The position numbers and the translations under genes are program-made. Shown piece after piece: positions 8,964 to 17,513 of a stretch of DNA of 64,000 nucleotides. The stretch's first letter is position 1, and the number at the start of each line of letters is the position of its first letter. A model generated the notes under the pieces. It was not told the origin of the DNA, ran no database searches, and saw only the letters and a list, made by a program, of their open reading frames with translations. This DNA comes from an uncultured Clostridia bacterium (GTDB taxonomy: Bacteria; Bacillota; Clostridia; Oscillospirales; Ruminococcaceae), in contig CANRKB010000009.1 in the NCBI GenBank assembly GCA_947631115.1, positions 1 through 64,000 on the forward strand, written 5' to 3'.

Positions 8964-9638
8964 ATGAAATTCAGAAAAGTGAAAACGCCAGAGGATATAA
9001 TAAAGGTCGTAGAAGAAATAGGGTTTCTTCCCTTTTTCGCAAACGGGATAGACGGGTTTTCCGTTGAGGAAAACTGTCCCGCGGAGTTGTGGTTCGCTCC
9101 CGACAAGGACGGACCCTGGGAATGGAAAGGTCCTATTGCTAAAGACGGGCGCTGCGTCTACGGAAAAGTTTTCGCGGGAAAGGCGGGATTTGTAAGCAAG
9201 GAATGGTATCCCGTCTTGGCTAACTACCGCCGCAGCGGCTATGATTTTGACGCGAGGTGGGACGACGGGCTTGCGTCCAAAAAAGACAAGGACGTATACG
9301 ACCTTATTTCAAATAACGGCTCTATGATCTCAAAGCAGATAAAGCTCGCGCTGAACTACAGGAAAGGCGAAAACACGGGTTTTGAAACGGTAATAACGCG
9401 CCTGCAAATGCAGACCTATGTGAATACCGCGGATTTCGTCTATATGAAAGACAAACGCGGAAACGTCTACGGCTGGGGCGTAGCGGAATACACCACTCCC
9501 GAAGCCGCGTTCGGAGAAGATTATATTTCAAAAGCATATTCGGAAGAACCCGAAATGTCGTTTGAGAGGATCAAAAAACATCTTTTAAAGACGCTGAAAA
9601 ACGCCGACGAGAAAACATTGACGAGGCTTATTAAATAG
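8964..9638 (+). CDS. AlkZ-related protein
   Basis: 224 residues. The sequence matches my memory of the AlkZ-related family of Firmicutes, with features such as GFSVEE, WEWKGPIA, AGFVSKEWYPVLANYRR and TRLQMQTY. The family is related in sequence to AlkZ/YcaQ DNA glycosylases that unhook interstrand crosslinks, but it is shorter and its activity is not established. It is monocistronic, with a consensus promoter upstream and a strong terminator directly after the stop. The Trp/Tyr-rich N-terminal half could be a ligand- or nucleic-acid-binding surface, which is an inference. Confidence 0.65.
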   Translation: MKFRKVKTPEDIIKVVEEIGFLPFFANGIDGFSVEENCPAELWFAPDKDGPWEWKGPIAKDGRCVYGKVFAGKAGFVSKEWYPVLANYRRSGYDFDARWDDGLASKKDKDVYDLISNNGSMISKQIKLALNYRKGENTGFETVITRLQMQTYVNTADFVYMKDKRGNVYGWGVAEYTTPEAAFGEDYISKAYSEEPEMSFERIKKHLLKTLKNADEKTLTRLIK

Positions 9639-9644
9639 TTTATA

Positions 9645-9674
9645 GGGGAGAATTTACGGTTCTCCCCTTTTTTA
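9645..9674 (+). terminator. Rho-independent terminator
   Basis: GGGGAGAA (9645-9652) and TTCTCCCC (9660-9667) with a 7-base loop, followed by TTTTTT. It ends the AlkZ-related transcript. Confidence 0.85.
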
Positions 9675-9719
9675 TTCTTGCAATCTATTCACAAATTTAT
9701 AAAATATGTGAAATTATTG

Positions 9720-9748
9720 TTGCTTTTTTCAGTTAAATATGATATAAT
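9720..9748 (+). promoter_or_regulatory. Promoter of the NSS transporter gene
   Basis: TTGCTT (9720-9725), 17-bp spacer, TATAAT (9743-9748), 35 bp before the start. Confidence 0.55.
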
Positions 9749-9783
9749 CAGAATAGCGTTATATTTTGATTTGGAGGTAATTG

Positions 9784-11181
9784 ATGGAAAAATCAACAAA
9801 GCGACATTCTTTCACGGGGTCGCTGGGATTTGTGCTTGCCGCGGCAGGAAGCGCCGTGGGTCTGGGAAACATATGGAGGTTTCCTTATCTTGCGGCGAAA
9901 GACGGCGGAGGGCTGTTTCTCGTAATTTACATAGCTCTGGCGTTTACATTCGGGTTTACGCTTCTTATAACCGAAATTTCTATCGGCAGAATGACGAAGC
10001 AAAGCCCCCTCACCGCATACGGCAGGCTCAGTTCCAAATGGAAGCCGCTCGGAGTTCTTGCGTGCATAGTTCCCGCGATAATTCTTCCCTATTACTGCGC
10101 GATAGGCGGGTGGGTAATAAAATACCTTTTGGTTTTCATAACGGGCGACGGCGTTAAAGCGGCGGGAAACGGTTATTTCACATCTTTTATTTCAAGCGAC
10201 ATTGAGCCAGTTATAATGATGGTGATTTTTCTTGCGATAACCGCTTTTATCGTATTCAGGGGCGTAAACAAAGGAATAGAGTCCATGTCGAAAATCCTTA
10301 TGCCCGTGCTGCTGATACTGGTTATTGTTATCGCGATTTTTTCTCTTACGCTCACTTATACGGACGAAAGCGGCGTTACGAGGACAGGGCTTGAGGGACT
10401 GGGAAAGTTTGTTATTCCCGATTTTTCAAATATAACCGTCGGAAGTTTTTTCACTACGCTTCTTGACGCTATGGGACAGCTCTTCTTCAGTCTAAGCGTT
10501 GCAATGGGAATTATGATAACATACGGCTCTTATGTAAACGACGACGCGAATCTCAAGACTTCTATAAACCGCATTGAGATATTTGACACGCTGGTGGCGT
10601 TTCTTGCGGGAGTTATGATAATCCCCGCAGTTTATACGTTTGAGGGAAACGCGGGTATGGAATCGTCGGGACCGGGGCTGTTGTTTGTGACGATGCCGAA
10701 AGTATTCGCCGAAATGGGCGGTATAGGCAGATTTGTAGGAATACTTTTCTTTGCCATGATACTGTTTGCGGCGCTTACAAGCGCGGTGTCCATAATGGAA
10801 GCGGTCGTTTCCAGCCTTATGGACGGTATGCGTATATCAAGAAACAAAGCGACGGGCATTGAAACAATGATAGCGCTTATTGCGGCGCTTCCGGTATGCT
10901 TCGGATATAATTTCCTATACTTTGAAGCTAAGCTCCCGAACGGCACAACGGCGCAAATTCTCGACATTATGGATTATATCAGCAACAACCTGCTTATGCC
11001 GATAGTCGCGATACTTACCTGTATACTTATTGGCTGGGTAGTTAAGCCGCACACGGTTATTGAGGAAGTCGAGAAAACGGGCTGTAAAATGAGCAGGAAG
11101 ACTTTGTATATCGTTATGATAAAGTTTGTGACTCCTATAATGCTGGCGGTGCTTTTCGTAAAGTCTATGGGGCTGTTTTAA
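9784..11181 (+). CDS. Neurotransmitter:sodium symporter (NSS/SNF) family transporter
   Basis: 465 residues and strongly hydrophobic, with 11-12 transmembrane helices as usual for bacterial NSS proteins (LeuT, MhsT, TnaT). The N-terminal hallmark is present: GSAVGLGNIWRFPYL in helix 1, where the unwound region binds substrate and sodium. It should import an amino acid with Na+ across the cell membrane; the substrate cannot be read from sequence. I place the start at the ATG 6 bases after GGAGG instead of at the TTG one codon earlier. It is monocistronic, with its own promoter. Confidence 0.92.
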   Translation: MEKSTKRHSFTGSLGFVLAAAGSAVGLGNIWRFPYLAAKDGGGLFLVIYIALAFTFGFTLLITEISIGRMTKQSPLTAYGRLSSKWKPLGVLACIVPAIILPYYCAIGGWVIKYLLVFITGDGVKAAGNGYFTSFISSDIEPVIMMVIFLAITAFIVFRGVNKGIESMSKILMPVLLILVIVIAIFSLTLTYTDESGVTRTGLEGLGKFVIPDFSNITVGSFFTTLLDAMGQLFFSLSVAMGIMITYGSYVNDDANLKTSINRIEIFDTLVAFLAGVMIIPAVYTFEGNAGMESSGPGLLFVTMPKVFAEMGGIGRFVGILFFAMILFAALTSAVSIMEAVVSSLMDGMRISRNKATGIETMIALIAALPVCFGYNFLYFEAKLPNGTTAQILDIMDYISNNLLMPIVAILTCILIGWVVKPHTVIEEVEKTGCKMSRKTLYIVMIKFVTPIMLAVLFVKSMGLF

Positions 11182-11210
11182 ATACCGTCCGGTTTTTGTT
11201 TATACTCGGA

Positions 11211-11249
11211 TAAAAAAGCGGCACTGCGGAAATTTCCGCGGCGCCGCTT
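11211..11249 (-). terminator. Terminator of the AI-2E family permease gene
   Basis: Outer arms AAGCGGC (11216-11222) and GCCGCTT (11243-11249) enclose a 14-bp palindrome GCGGAAATTTCCGC (11226-11239). On the minus strand the hairpin is followed by TTTTTT. It may also stop the convergent symporter transcript. Confidence 0.75.
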
Positions 11250-11264
11250 GTTTACTTAAACGTT

Positions 11265-12608
11265 TTAACTGTTTTCATCGTCGTCCGACTTTATATACTC
11301 TTTTGAAAAATCCTCAATAGATTGGACGTACATTTCCGTGCTTTCGGGAAGATCGCGCTTTTTGAGCTTTCCCTTTACGAAATCCGCGGACATCGTGTAT
11401 ATTACCGCGAACACGGGAGCGCCCAGAAGCATTCCCGGTATTCCGAACAATCCCCCGCCGACTATTATTGACACCAGCACCCATATTGCGGGAAGTCCCA
11501 TTGTTTCGCCGAAGAGGAACGGTTTTATTATGTTTCCGTCGCACTGCTGTAAAACGAGAACGAAAAGCGCAAACCAGATGACCTTGGTCGGGTCGTCAAG
11601 CAATATCAATACCGCGCAGGGTATCGCGCCGATAAACGGACCGAAAAACGGAATGAGGTTCGTAACCGCGCAGACAGCCGAAACAAGCGTCGCATACGGC
11701 ATTTTCATGATGAACATTCCGATAAGCATAAACACGAATATCACCATCGCGTCTACTAAGTTTGAAACGATATATTTTTTAAAGATGTTGTTGCTCTTGG
11801 AGCAAAATGTGAAAAATCCGTTCCAGTGCCTTTCTTTTACAAACGCGAACACTATCTGCTTACACTGCGCCAGAAGCCTCTCTTTGCTTACGAGCAGGTA
11901 AATGGATATAATAACTCCCAGCAACACGTTTTTAAGCCCCACAAGAAGCGACATTACAAAGCTCCAAAGACCGCTCGAAACGTTTCCTATTATATTTCCC
12001 GCCACGGGTTTAAGCATTTCGGCGAGCTTTTCAAGCTCGGTGGAAAGATCCTCAAACTCGTCGAAAATAAAGGCGGATATATCGGGATTGTCCTTGAAAA
12101 AGTCCTCGAGCGTCTTTTCTATCTCTGTTGCGTAAGACGGCAGTTTATCCGCAAGATCCACTATGCTCCCCGCAATGCTCGGTCCAACCGCCACAACCAG
12201 CGCCCCGACAACTATTATAACAATAACAAACGTTATAACAAGCGACAGCACCCTCGCGAGCATTTTTCTCCTGCGATTTTTTTTCGCTAAACTTAAAACC
12301 TTTTTCTTTAATTTTTCGAGATTTGAGTTTTCCGATTCGTCGGGCTTTTTTACGGCAACAGCCGGTTCTTTTAGCGGCTCTTTAAGCTTTTTGAAAAACT
12401 TGTTTTCAAAATACATCATCAAAGGATTAAGTATATACGCGATAATAAGTCCGCATACAACGGGCGCAACTACCGACCCTACCCATGAAAAGCCGTCCGC
12501 AAACGACTCGAACTTAAAGACAAATACAACGAACAATACCGCCGCCGCTATTACTATAAGAGAATATATCGCAACGGTCGTATACTTTTTGTTCCACTCT
12601 ATCTTCAA
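11265..12608 (-). CDS. AI-2E family (PerM/YtvI-type) permease
   Basis: 447 residues. Two N-terminal membrane helices are followed by a charged cytoplasmic linker (about 75-115), another helix, a soluble helical segment, and a C-terminal cluster of four to five helices with the family pattern PFFGPFIGAIPC and a Gly/Pro-rich last loop. Family members are called AI-2 exporters (TqsA), sporulation membrane proteins (YtvI) or Na+/H+ antiporter-like transporters; none of these is specifically supported here. The tail is acidic (SDDDENS). The gene stands alone, convergent with the symporter. Confidence 0.88.
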   Translation of the reverse strand: MKIEWNKKYTTVAIYSLIVIAAAVLFVVFVFKFESFADGFSWVGSVVAPVVCGLIIAYILNPLMMYFENKFFKKLKEPLKEPAVAVKKPDESENSNLEKLKKKVLSLAKKNRRRKMLARVLSLVITFVIVIIVVGALVVAVGPSIAGSIVDLADKLPSYATEIEKTLEDFFKDNPDISAFIFDEFEDLSTELEKLAEMLKPVAGNIIGNVSSGLWSFVMSLLVGLKNVLLGVIISIYLLVSKERLLAQCKQIVFAFVKERHWNGFFTFCSKSNNIFKKYIVSNLVDAMVIFVFMLIGMFIMKMPYATLVSAVCAVTNLIPFFGPFIGAIPCAVLILLDDPTKVIWFALFVLVLQQCDGNIIKPFLFGETMGLPAIWVLVSIIVGGGLFGIPGMLLGAPVFAVIYTMSADFVKGKLKKRDLPESTEMYVQSIEDFSKEYIKSDDDENS

Positions 12609-12737
12609 AAGATCACCCCTCTTACTCTTGAACGAAATTCAACCAACTCTTATTCGCACAAACAAATTATTGTACGGGCAGGCGTGTTTTAAAATCAAAC
12701 TTTATCGGACTTCGTCTAAAATACTCCGCCAATATAT

Positions 12738-12766
12738 AGTTTACCACTAATTATAACATTTGTCAA
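12738..12766 (-). promoter_or_regulatory. Promoter of the AI-2E family permease gene
   Basis: Minus strand TTGACA (12761-12766), 17-bp spacer, TAAACT (12738-12743), about 130 bp upstream of the start. Confidence 0.5.
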
Positions 12767-12833
12767 CAAAAAAAGAATAAATTCTGTTCTTCTGCTTAAA
12801 ATAATTCAAGAAAAATTTTAAGGAGATATTACC

Positions 12834-14291
12834 GTGAAACACGAGCTAACAGCTTCTCTTGAAGAAAACCTGAAAGCTATAAAAAGCATTACGCGAAATT
12901 CGTCCGATGTTATCATAAAAAATGCGACGATATGCAAAAACAATATCGCCGTCCTGACCTGCGAGGGAATGGCAAGCACCGATACCCTCGCCGAACTTAT
13001 TTACAACAAGCTGAACTCTCTTTCCGAAGATGAAAAGCTGCCGCCCGAAAAGCTCATGAATTCGCTTTTCGAGGTCTATCTCACCGCCGCCGAGCAGATA
13101 GAAATTCTTGATTTTAAAAACCTTATACTGAAGCTTCAGTCGGGATTTGCCATAATTATGGTAAACGGCGCGAAACGCGCAATCGCCATAGGCATACAGG
13201 GTTATAAATCGCGCGGCATTGACGAGCCGTCGTCCGAGCTTAACGTGAGAGGCTCGCGCGAGGGGTTTGTAGAAGTTATCCGTACAAATATGGCTCTTAT
13301 AAGGCGGCGCGTTAAATCTCCGACGCTTGTTTTTGAAATGAAGCAGATAGGCTCGCGCTCAAACACGGACATTTGCGTATGCTATATCTCGGACAAGGTA
13401 TCCCCAAAGCTGTTAAGCGACGTAAAGAAAAGGCTCGATTCCATAGACTTAAACACTATCCTTGAAAGCGGATATATACAGCCTTATCTCGAGGGCGACG
13501 GCGGCTGGTTTTTCAGCGAATGTACGACCTGCGAAAGACCCGATGTTTTTGCGGCGAAGCTCTACGAGGGCAGAGTGGGAATACTTGTTGACGGAACGCC
13601 GTTTGCGCTTATCGTTCCGCATTTGTTTATAGAAAGCTTTCAGACGCTCGACGACTACACCCAGAAGCCGTTTTACGCGTTTTTCATAAGAACGGTAAGG
13701 CTTATAGCGTATCTTATCACGCTGTTTTTGCCGGGAGCTTATGTCGCGGTCGCTTCTTATCACCCCGAAATGCTTCCCTCTCCGCTTATACTGAACCTTG
13801 CTGCAGCCGAACAGACCGCGCCGTTTTCTCTTATGGTCGAATGTCTTTTCATTCATTTTATGTATGAGATACTGCGCGAAGCGGGAATAAGACTTCCAAG
13901 ACCTATAGGACACGCAATCGGAGTAGTCGGCGGGCTTGTTATAGGAGATATAACCGTTTCGGCGGGGCTTGTGGGAGCGCCGATGGTGCTTGTGGTCGCG
14001 CTTTCGGGATTATGCAGTTTTGTTGTTCCGACAATGTACGAAAAAATAGTTATCATGCGTTTTATCTATATCCTTGCGGGAGGATTTTTCGGGCTGTACG
14101 GGCTTTTGCTTGCGGCGGGCGCGGTTATAATCAAAATGTGTTCGCTTCAGACCTACGGCGTTCCGTATATGTCGCCCGTATCGCCGTTTTCTACGAAAGC
14201 GCTGCGCGATATGTTCGTGAGGTCGAACTGGAAAACGCTTTCCGAAAGCGACGTTACTGTTCAGGGACTGAACGGCGCGGATATATCATAA
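12834..14291 (+). CDS. gerA: Spore germination protein, GerA (A subunit) family
   Basis: 485 residues with GTG start after AAGGAGA. The N-terminal cytoplasmic region (about 1-275) shows the family's helical repeats and motifs such as RNSSDVIIKN and ESGYIQPYLEGDG. The C-terminal part has four to five membrane helices and a short soluble tail. GerA-type A subunits form, with B and C subunits, the germinant receptor in the inner spore membrane. This is the first gene of a four-gene operon. No clear forespore (sigma-G) promoter was fixed; the sequence GAATA near 12773 is only suggestive. The germinant cannot be predicted from sequence. Confidence 0.93.
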   Translation: MKHELTASLEENLKAIKSITRNSSDVIIKNATICKNNIAVLTCEGMASTDTLAELIYNKLNSLSEDEKLPPEKLMNSLFEVYLTAAEQIEILDFKNLILKLQSGFAIIMVNGAKRAIAIGIQGYKSRGIDEPSSELNVRGSREGFVEVIRTNMALIRRRVKSPTLVFEMKQIGSRSNTDICVCYISDKVSPKLLSDVKKRLDSIDLNTILESGYIQPYLEGDGGWFFSECTTCERPDVFAAKLYEGRVGILVDGTPFALIVPHLFIESFQTLDDYTQKPFYAFFIRTVRLIAYLITLFLPGAYVAVASYHPEMLPSPLILNLAAAEQTAPFSLMVECLFIHFMYEILREAGIRLPRPIGHAIGVVGGLVIGDITVSAGLVGAPMVLVVALSGLCSFVVPTMYEKIVIMRFIYILAGGFFGLYGLLLAAGAVIIKMCSLQTYGVPYMSPVSPFSTKALRDMFVRSNWKTLSESDVTVQGLNGADIS

Positions 14292-14310
14292 GCAAAAAAG
14301 AGGTGGTAAA

Positions 14311-14460
14311 ATGAAAAATAAAGATCCCATACAGCCTTATGCTGAAACCATAGTTCCCGTAAACTCCGCTATTCCGCAGGAATCCTACCTGTCGCAGCTT
14401 GCGCTGCCGTTTGCGGTGTATACGGAAGTTAAAGTTCACATCGAGGGAGAAGACTTATGA
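14311..14460 (+). CDS. Small 49-residue protein encoded inside the ger operon
   Basis: ATG at 14311 follows AGAGGTGG and lies 19 bp after gerA. The 49-codon frame ends in TGA that overlaps the ATG of gerB (ATGA, 4 bp), so it is translationally coupled to gerB. The product is soluble, with a Pro-rich middle (PIQPYAETIVPVNSAIPQ) and an acidic end (EGEDL). No family is recognised. Some ger operons are known to carry an extra small D-type gene, but this protein does not look like those two-helix membrane proteins. The good ribosome binding site and coupling argue that it is real. Confidence 0.65.
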   Translation: MKNKDPIQPYAETIVPVNSAIPQESYLSQLALPFAVYTEVKVHIEGEDL

Positions 14461-15359
14461 CGAAAGATTTTCCGAAGATAAGCGCGGGGCAGCTTTTCTG
14501 CATTCTTATACTTTCGCGTATCGCAATAGAAATAACTTCTCCGAACACTTCTTCATCACCCAAAGAAGCTATACTCGCGATAATCGCAACGGAGCTTATA
14601 AGGTTTCTGCTGGCGCTGCCGCTTATTATATTTTCGTTTAAGCGCGATAACTTTCACCGATTTGTTTATGAGAAAAACAAGTTCTGGGGGTGGGTATCGT
14701 CGGGTTTCGGAGCGCTTTTGCTTATCTTTGCGGCATTTAAAACGCTGTTTCATTTAAACGGCTTTGCGGAAAAAAATCTGCTGGTAAACCCAAGCTCGTG
14801 GCTTATTGTCGCAATAGCGGCGATATTCGCGCTGTATGCGGCATATATGGGAGTTGAAGCGGCGGCGAGATCGGGAGTTCTTTTTCTTGTCGCGGCGGGG
14901 ATAATTACCGCGGTCGTTTTCATTGCGGATATTCCTTATTTTCAGGCCTCGGACGTATGGACAAATTCCAATAACGAAACGCTTTTAAACGACATTTTCT
15001 TTCGTTTTTCAAACGGCGGCGAGTATCTCATATTTGCGGCGCTTCTGCCGTATGTAAACAAAAAAGATCCGCAGGCGGCGGGAAAGTCGGTTTTATATTT
15101 TACGCTTTTCAGCATTATAATACCGATAGTTTTATGCGTGGTGAACTTTCTTGTTCTCCGCGAATTTTACGGATTATCCGAATACCCCTCGGTCGCTTCG
15201 GCTTCGCTTTCGGATATTTCGCTTTTCAAGCGGTTGGACGGGGTATTTTCCGCGATATGGGCGTTATGCGCGGCTTTGAGATGCGGGATAATGATATTGT
15301 CGGCGGCGCTTGTTTTTATTGCATTGAAACGGGTAAACGAACAGGAAGCGAAAGAATAA
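14457..15359 (+). CDS. gerB: Germinant receptor B subunit, spore permease family
   Basis: 300 residues, shorter than the usual 360 or so, with about eight to nine membrane helices compared with ten in Bacillus GerAB. The N-terminus (TKDFPKISAGQLFCILILS) has the usual start of this family, related to amino-acid/polyamine permeases. B subunits hold the amino-acid germinant site in the inner spore membrane. It overlaps the small upstream ORF by 4 bp and is followed by gerC 9 bp later. The shortened length suggests loss of one or two helices but the frame is intact. Confidence 0.85.
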   Translation: MTKDFPKISAGQLFCILILSRIAIEITSPNTSSSPKEAILAIIATELIRFLLALPLIIFSFKRDNFHRFVYEKNKFWGWVSSGFGALLLIFAAFKTLFHLNGFAEKNLLVNPSSWLIVAIAAIFALYAAYMGVEAAARSGVLFLVAAGIITAVVFIADIPYFQASDVWTNSNNETLLNDIFFRFSNGGEYLIFAALLPYVNKKDPQAAGKSVLYFTLFSIIIPIVLCVVNFLVLREFYGLSEYPSVASASLSDISLFKRLDGVFSAIWALCAALRCGIMILSAALVFIALKRVNEQEAKE

Positions 15360-15368
15360 GGAGAAAAA

Positions 15369-16262
15369 ATGTCAACAAAAATTCTTGCAGGTTTAATTTT
15401 GATCTCGTCGCTTTTATGCGGTTGTTCGGACATGACGGAGCTTGGAAACCGTGCTATTATACAGGCTCTGGCAATTGACTACGACGGGGAATACAACGTT
15501 TCGGCGCTGCTGTTTTCAAGCGGCGGGAGCGGCGGAGATACGATAGACGCTTCACGAGAAAACGCGATAAAGGTAGTAGGCAGCGGAAAAACTCTCTGCG
15601 AAGCCATTGACAATATTTCATTGGCAGACGGAAAAAAGCTGTATATGAGCGAAACAAAGCTCTTGATTTTAGGCGGCGGTTTTGAACAAACGGACGTTTT
15701 TTCCGCGCTGGAGTCGCTTTATTACGACCTCAGGTGCAGTTTGAATATGCCCGTATGCTGCGCGGACAGGGCGGAGCTTCTGACGGACCTTGATTTTACG
15801 GAGGGCATAACCTCCGCGGACAAGCCGCTTTCAATGCTCGAAAATGCGCACGAACTGGGAACGAGTCCGAAAACTACGCTTCTTGACTTGCTGGCTGAAA
15901 GCGCGGCGGGAAAGCCGTCGCTTATACCGATGTTTGTTCCGGACAAAAACGGACGAGGAATGACTCAGAGCGGAGACACCATAGCGATTTCGGGTTCGCG
16001 GTATCTGGAAGACGGGATATTGACGGAGAAATTAGACCGCGAAAAGACGATAAGCGTTATGATCTCATCGAAGAAGATAGACAGACTTTCTTTAAATTTC
16101 AACTGCGGCGGTTATGAGAAGACGTGTTTTGCATACGGAATAAAGAGGACGCCGGACGATGGAGTTATAGCGAAGTTTAAAAATAAAAACGGCGGTTCTC
16201 TCAGTGAAGAAGAGGAAACCGCAGCGCTGAATGAGCTAATGAAGATAGTGGCTAGAAGCTAG
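15369..16262 (+). CDS. gerC: Germinant receptor C subunit lipoprotein, short C-terminus
   Basis: 297 residues. A lipoprotein signal ends in LCGC, with lipidated Cys at 19. Family features follow: TELGNRAIIQALAIDYDGEY near the mature N-terminus, and central motifs such as SGDTIAISGSRYLEDG. Ger(x)C proteins usually reach about 360-400 residues, but this one stops after the helix ALNELMKIVARS. The last codons run directly into a short tandem repeat (GCTAGAAGCTAGAAGCTAGAG) of the same type as intergenic repeats elsewhere in the window, so the natural C-terminal part of domain III may have been lost. Promoter is shared with gerA; ribosome binding site AAGGAG. Confidence 0.82.
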   Translation: MSTKILAGLILISSLLCGCSDMTELGNRAIIQALAIDYDGEYNVSALLFSSGGSGGDTIDASRENAIKVVGSGKTLCEAIDNISLADGKKLYMSETKLLILGGGFEQTDVFSALESLYYDLRCSLNMPVCCADRAELLTDLDFTEGITSADKPLSMLENAHELGTSPKTTLLDLLAESAAGKPSLIPMFVPDKNGRGMTQSGDTIAISGSRYLEDGILTEKLDREKTISVMISSKKIDRLSLNFNCGGYEKTCFAYGIKRTPDDGVIAKFKNKNGGSLSEEEETAALNELMKIVARS

Positions 16263-16280
16263 AAGCTAGAGGCTAGAAAC

Positions 16281-16630
16281 TGTTTTGAGCGGCGAACAAC
16301 GTTTGATTTCCAAATAAACTAACGGGCGGCGCGCAAAAGTTTTTTGAAGGAGAGTCCAGAGAGGAAACTTTTTTCCAAAAAAGTTTCCTCTCTGGCAGGG
16401 GTGCGGGGACGGAGTCCCCGCAAACGCCATATAGCGCTAAAGGGTGCGGGGAAAACAAGAGTTTTCCCCGCATTGCCGTTTCAAAGCCATGCTTTGAAAC
16501 GGCAATCCTACAGAGATGTTTTGAGCGGCGAACAACTTTCAATATATCGAGCCACAAACGGGCGGGCGCACGAAAGTTTTTTGAAAAGAAGTTTGAGGGA
16601 AAACTTTTTTTCAAAAAAGTTTTCCCTCAA
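16281..16630. repeat. Duplicated hairpin-rich intergenic element
   Basis: This 350-bp tract contains two diverged copies of one unit (16281-16395 and 16517-16630). Both start with TGTTTTGAGCGGCGAACAAC and end in a near-perfect palindrome: 19-bp arms at 16356-16374/16377-16395 and 18-bp arms at 16593-16610/16613-16630. Between them are three more perfect hairpins: 16402-16410/16414-16422, 16445-16456/16461-16472 and 16472-16487/16491-16506. It separates convergent gerC and the cyclophilin gene, has no coding content, and could terminate both transcripts. Confidence 0.85.
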
Positions 16631-16644
16631 TAAATGTTCGTCTG

Positions 16645-17496
16645 TTATGAAAAAGTCGTAACCTTAACGCTCTTTATAATTATATCCTCAACGGGCGTTG
16701 AGACCTCGCCGCTGCCGTTGTCCTTGACTTCAACGGCGCTTATTGCGTCTACTACGTCCAAGCCCTCATATACCTGACCGAAAACTGTATAATTTCCGTC
16801 AAGAGAAGGTACGCCGCCTGCGGCTTTATACTTGTTGATAACAGCATCGGAAGCACCCTTGAAATAATCTATCCTGTTCTGATAGAACTGTGTCTGATAG
16901 ATGTAATATTCCTCGGCATTTGCTTGTCCCGCTTCACGGGCTTCTTTTATATAGCCCTTTCCCTCTTCTATTATGCTGTCGTATGCGTCATAATCAAAAG
17001 CGGAAAGGTCTTCGGCGTTCTTTGAGTTTACTATATAAAACTGCGTGGTGTTTGAGCCGCGGGCATTTGCATAACACAAAGCTCCGTAAAAATGACGGGC
17101 GTTCTGCGCTGTTTCTATTCCGAAAGAACCGCCGTTTACCGCCGCGTCGCCGCCCGTGCCGTCGCCGTTCGCCGAGCCGCCCTGGAACATAAAGTTGCTC
17201 ACTACGCGGTGAATTTTAAGTCCGTCGTAATACCCGCTGTCCGCAAGCTTTTGGAAGTTTTCTACTCCAATCGGCGCCGCTTCGGGAAACAACACCGCTT
17301 TTATCGTGCCGAATCCCTCTATCTCAAACTCCGCTATAAGGTCTCCCGCTTTGGGCTGTACATCGTCGACGTTTCCCGAAAAGCCCTCTATTTCCCTCGG
17401 CGCAGCGCTCGTAACGCCGTAATCATACGTGTTACAGCCTGTCATAAGTATGCCCGCGCACACTGCCGCCGCGGCTAACAAATGTCTTATCTTCAT
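16645..17496 (-). CDS. Cyclophilin-type peptidyl-prolyl isomerase, lipoprotein
   Basis: 283 residues with a lipoprotein signal (LMTGC, lipidated Cys 21). The cyclophilin domain follows from about residue 50, with family motifs KIHRVVSNFMFQGG and NTTQFYIVNS and the late FGQVYEGLDVVDAI. An extra Tyr/Glu-rich insertion of about 60 residues (KGYIKEAREAGQANAEEYY) interrupts the fold and is typical of clostridial members. It should catalyse proline isomerisation in proteins folding outside the membrane. It lies 17 bp after cysS and may be the last gene of the T-box-controlled operon. Confidence 0.9.
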   Translation of the reverse strand: MKIRHLLAAAAVCAGILMTGCNTYDYGVTSAAPREIEGFSGNVDDVQPKAGDLIAEFEIEGFGTIKAVLFPEAAPIGVENFQKLADSGYYDGLKIHRVVSNFMFQGGSANGDGTGGDAAVNGGSFGIETAQNARHFYGALCYANARGSNTTQFYIVNSKNAEDLSAFDYDAYDSIIEEGKGYIKEAREAGQANAEEYYIYQTQFYQNRIDYFKGASDAVINKYKAAGGVPSLDGNYTVFGQVYEGLDVVDAISAVEVKDNGSGEVSTPVEDIIIKSVKVTTFS

Positions 17497-17513
17497 TTTT
17501 ACCTCTCCTGTTC

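Noticed and set aside
12760..12833. Forespore (sigma-G) promoter for the ger operon
   Set aside because: GAATA near 12773 is present but no convincing CATA-type -10 lies at the right spacing, so it is not listed as a feature.
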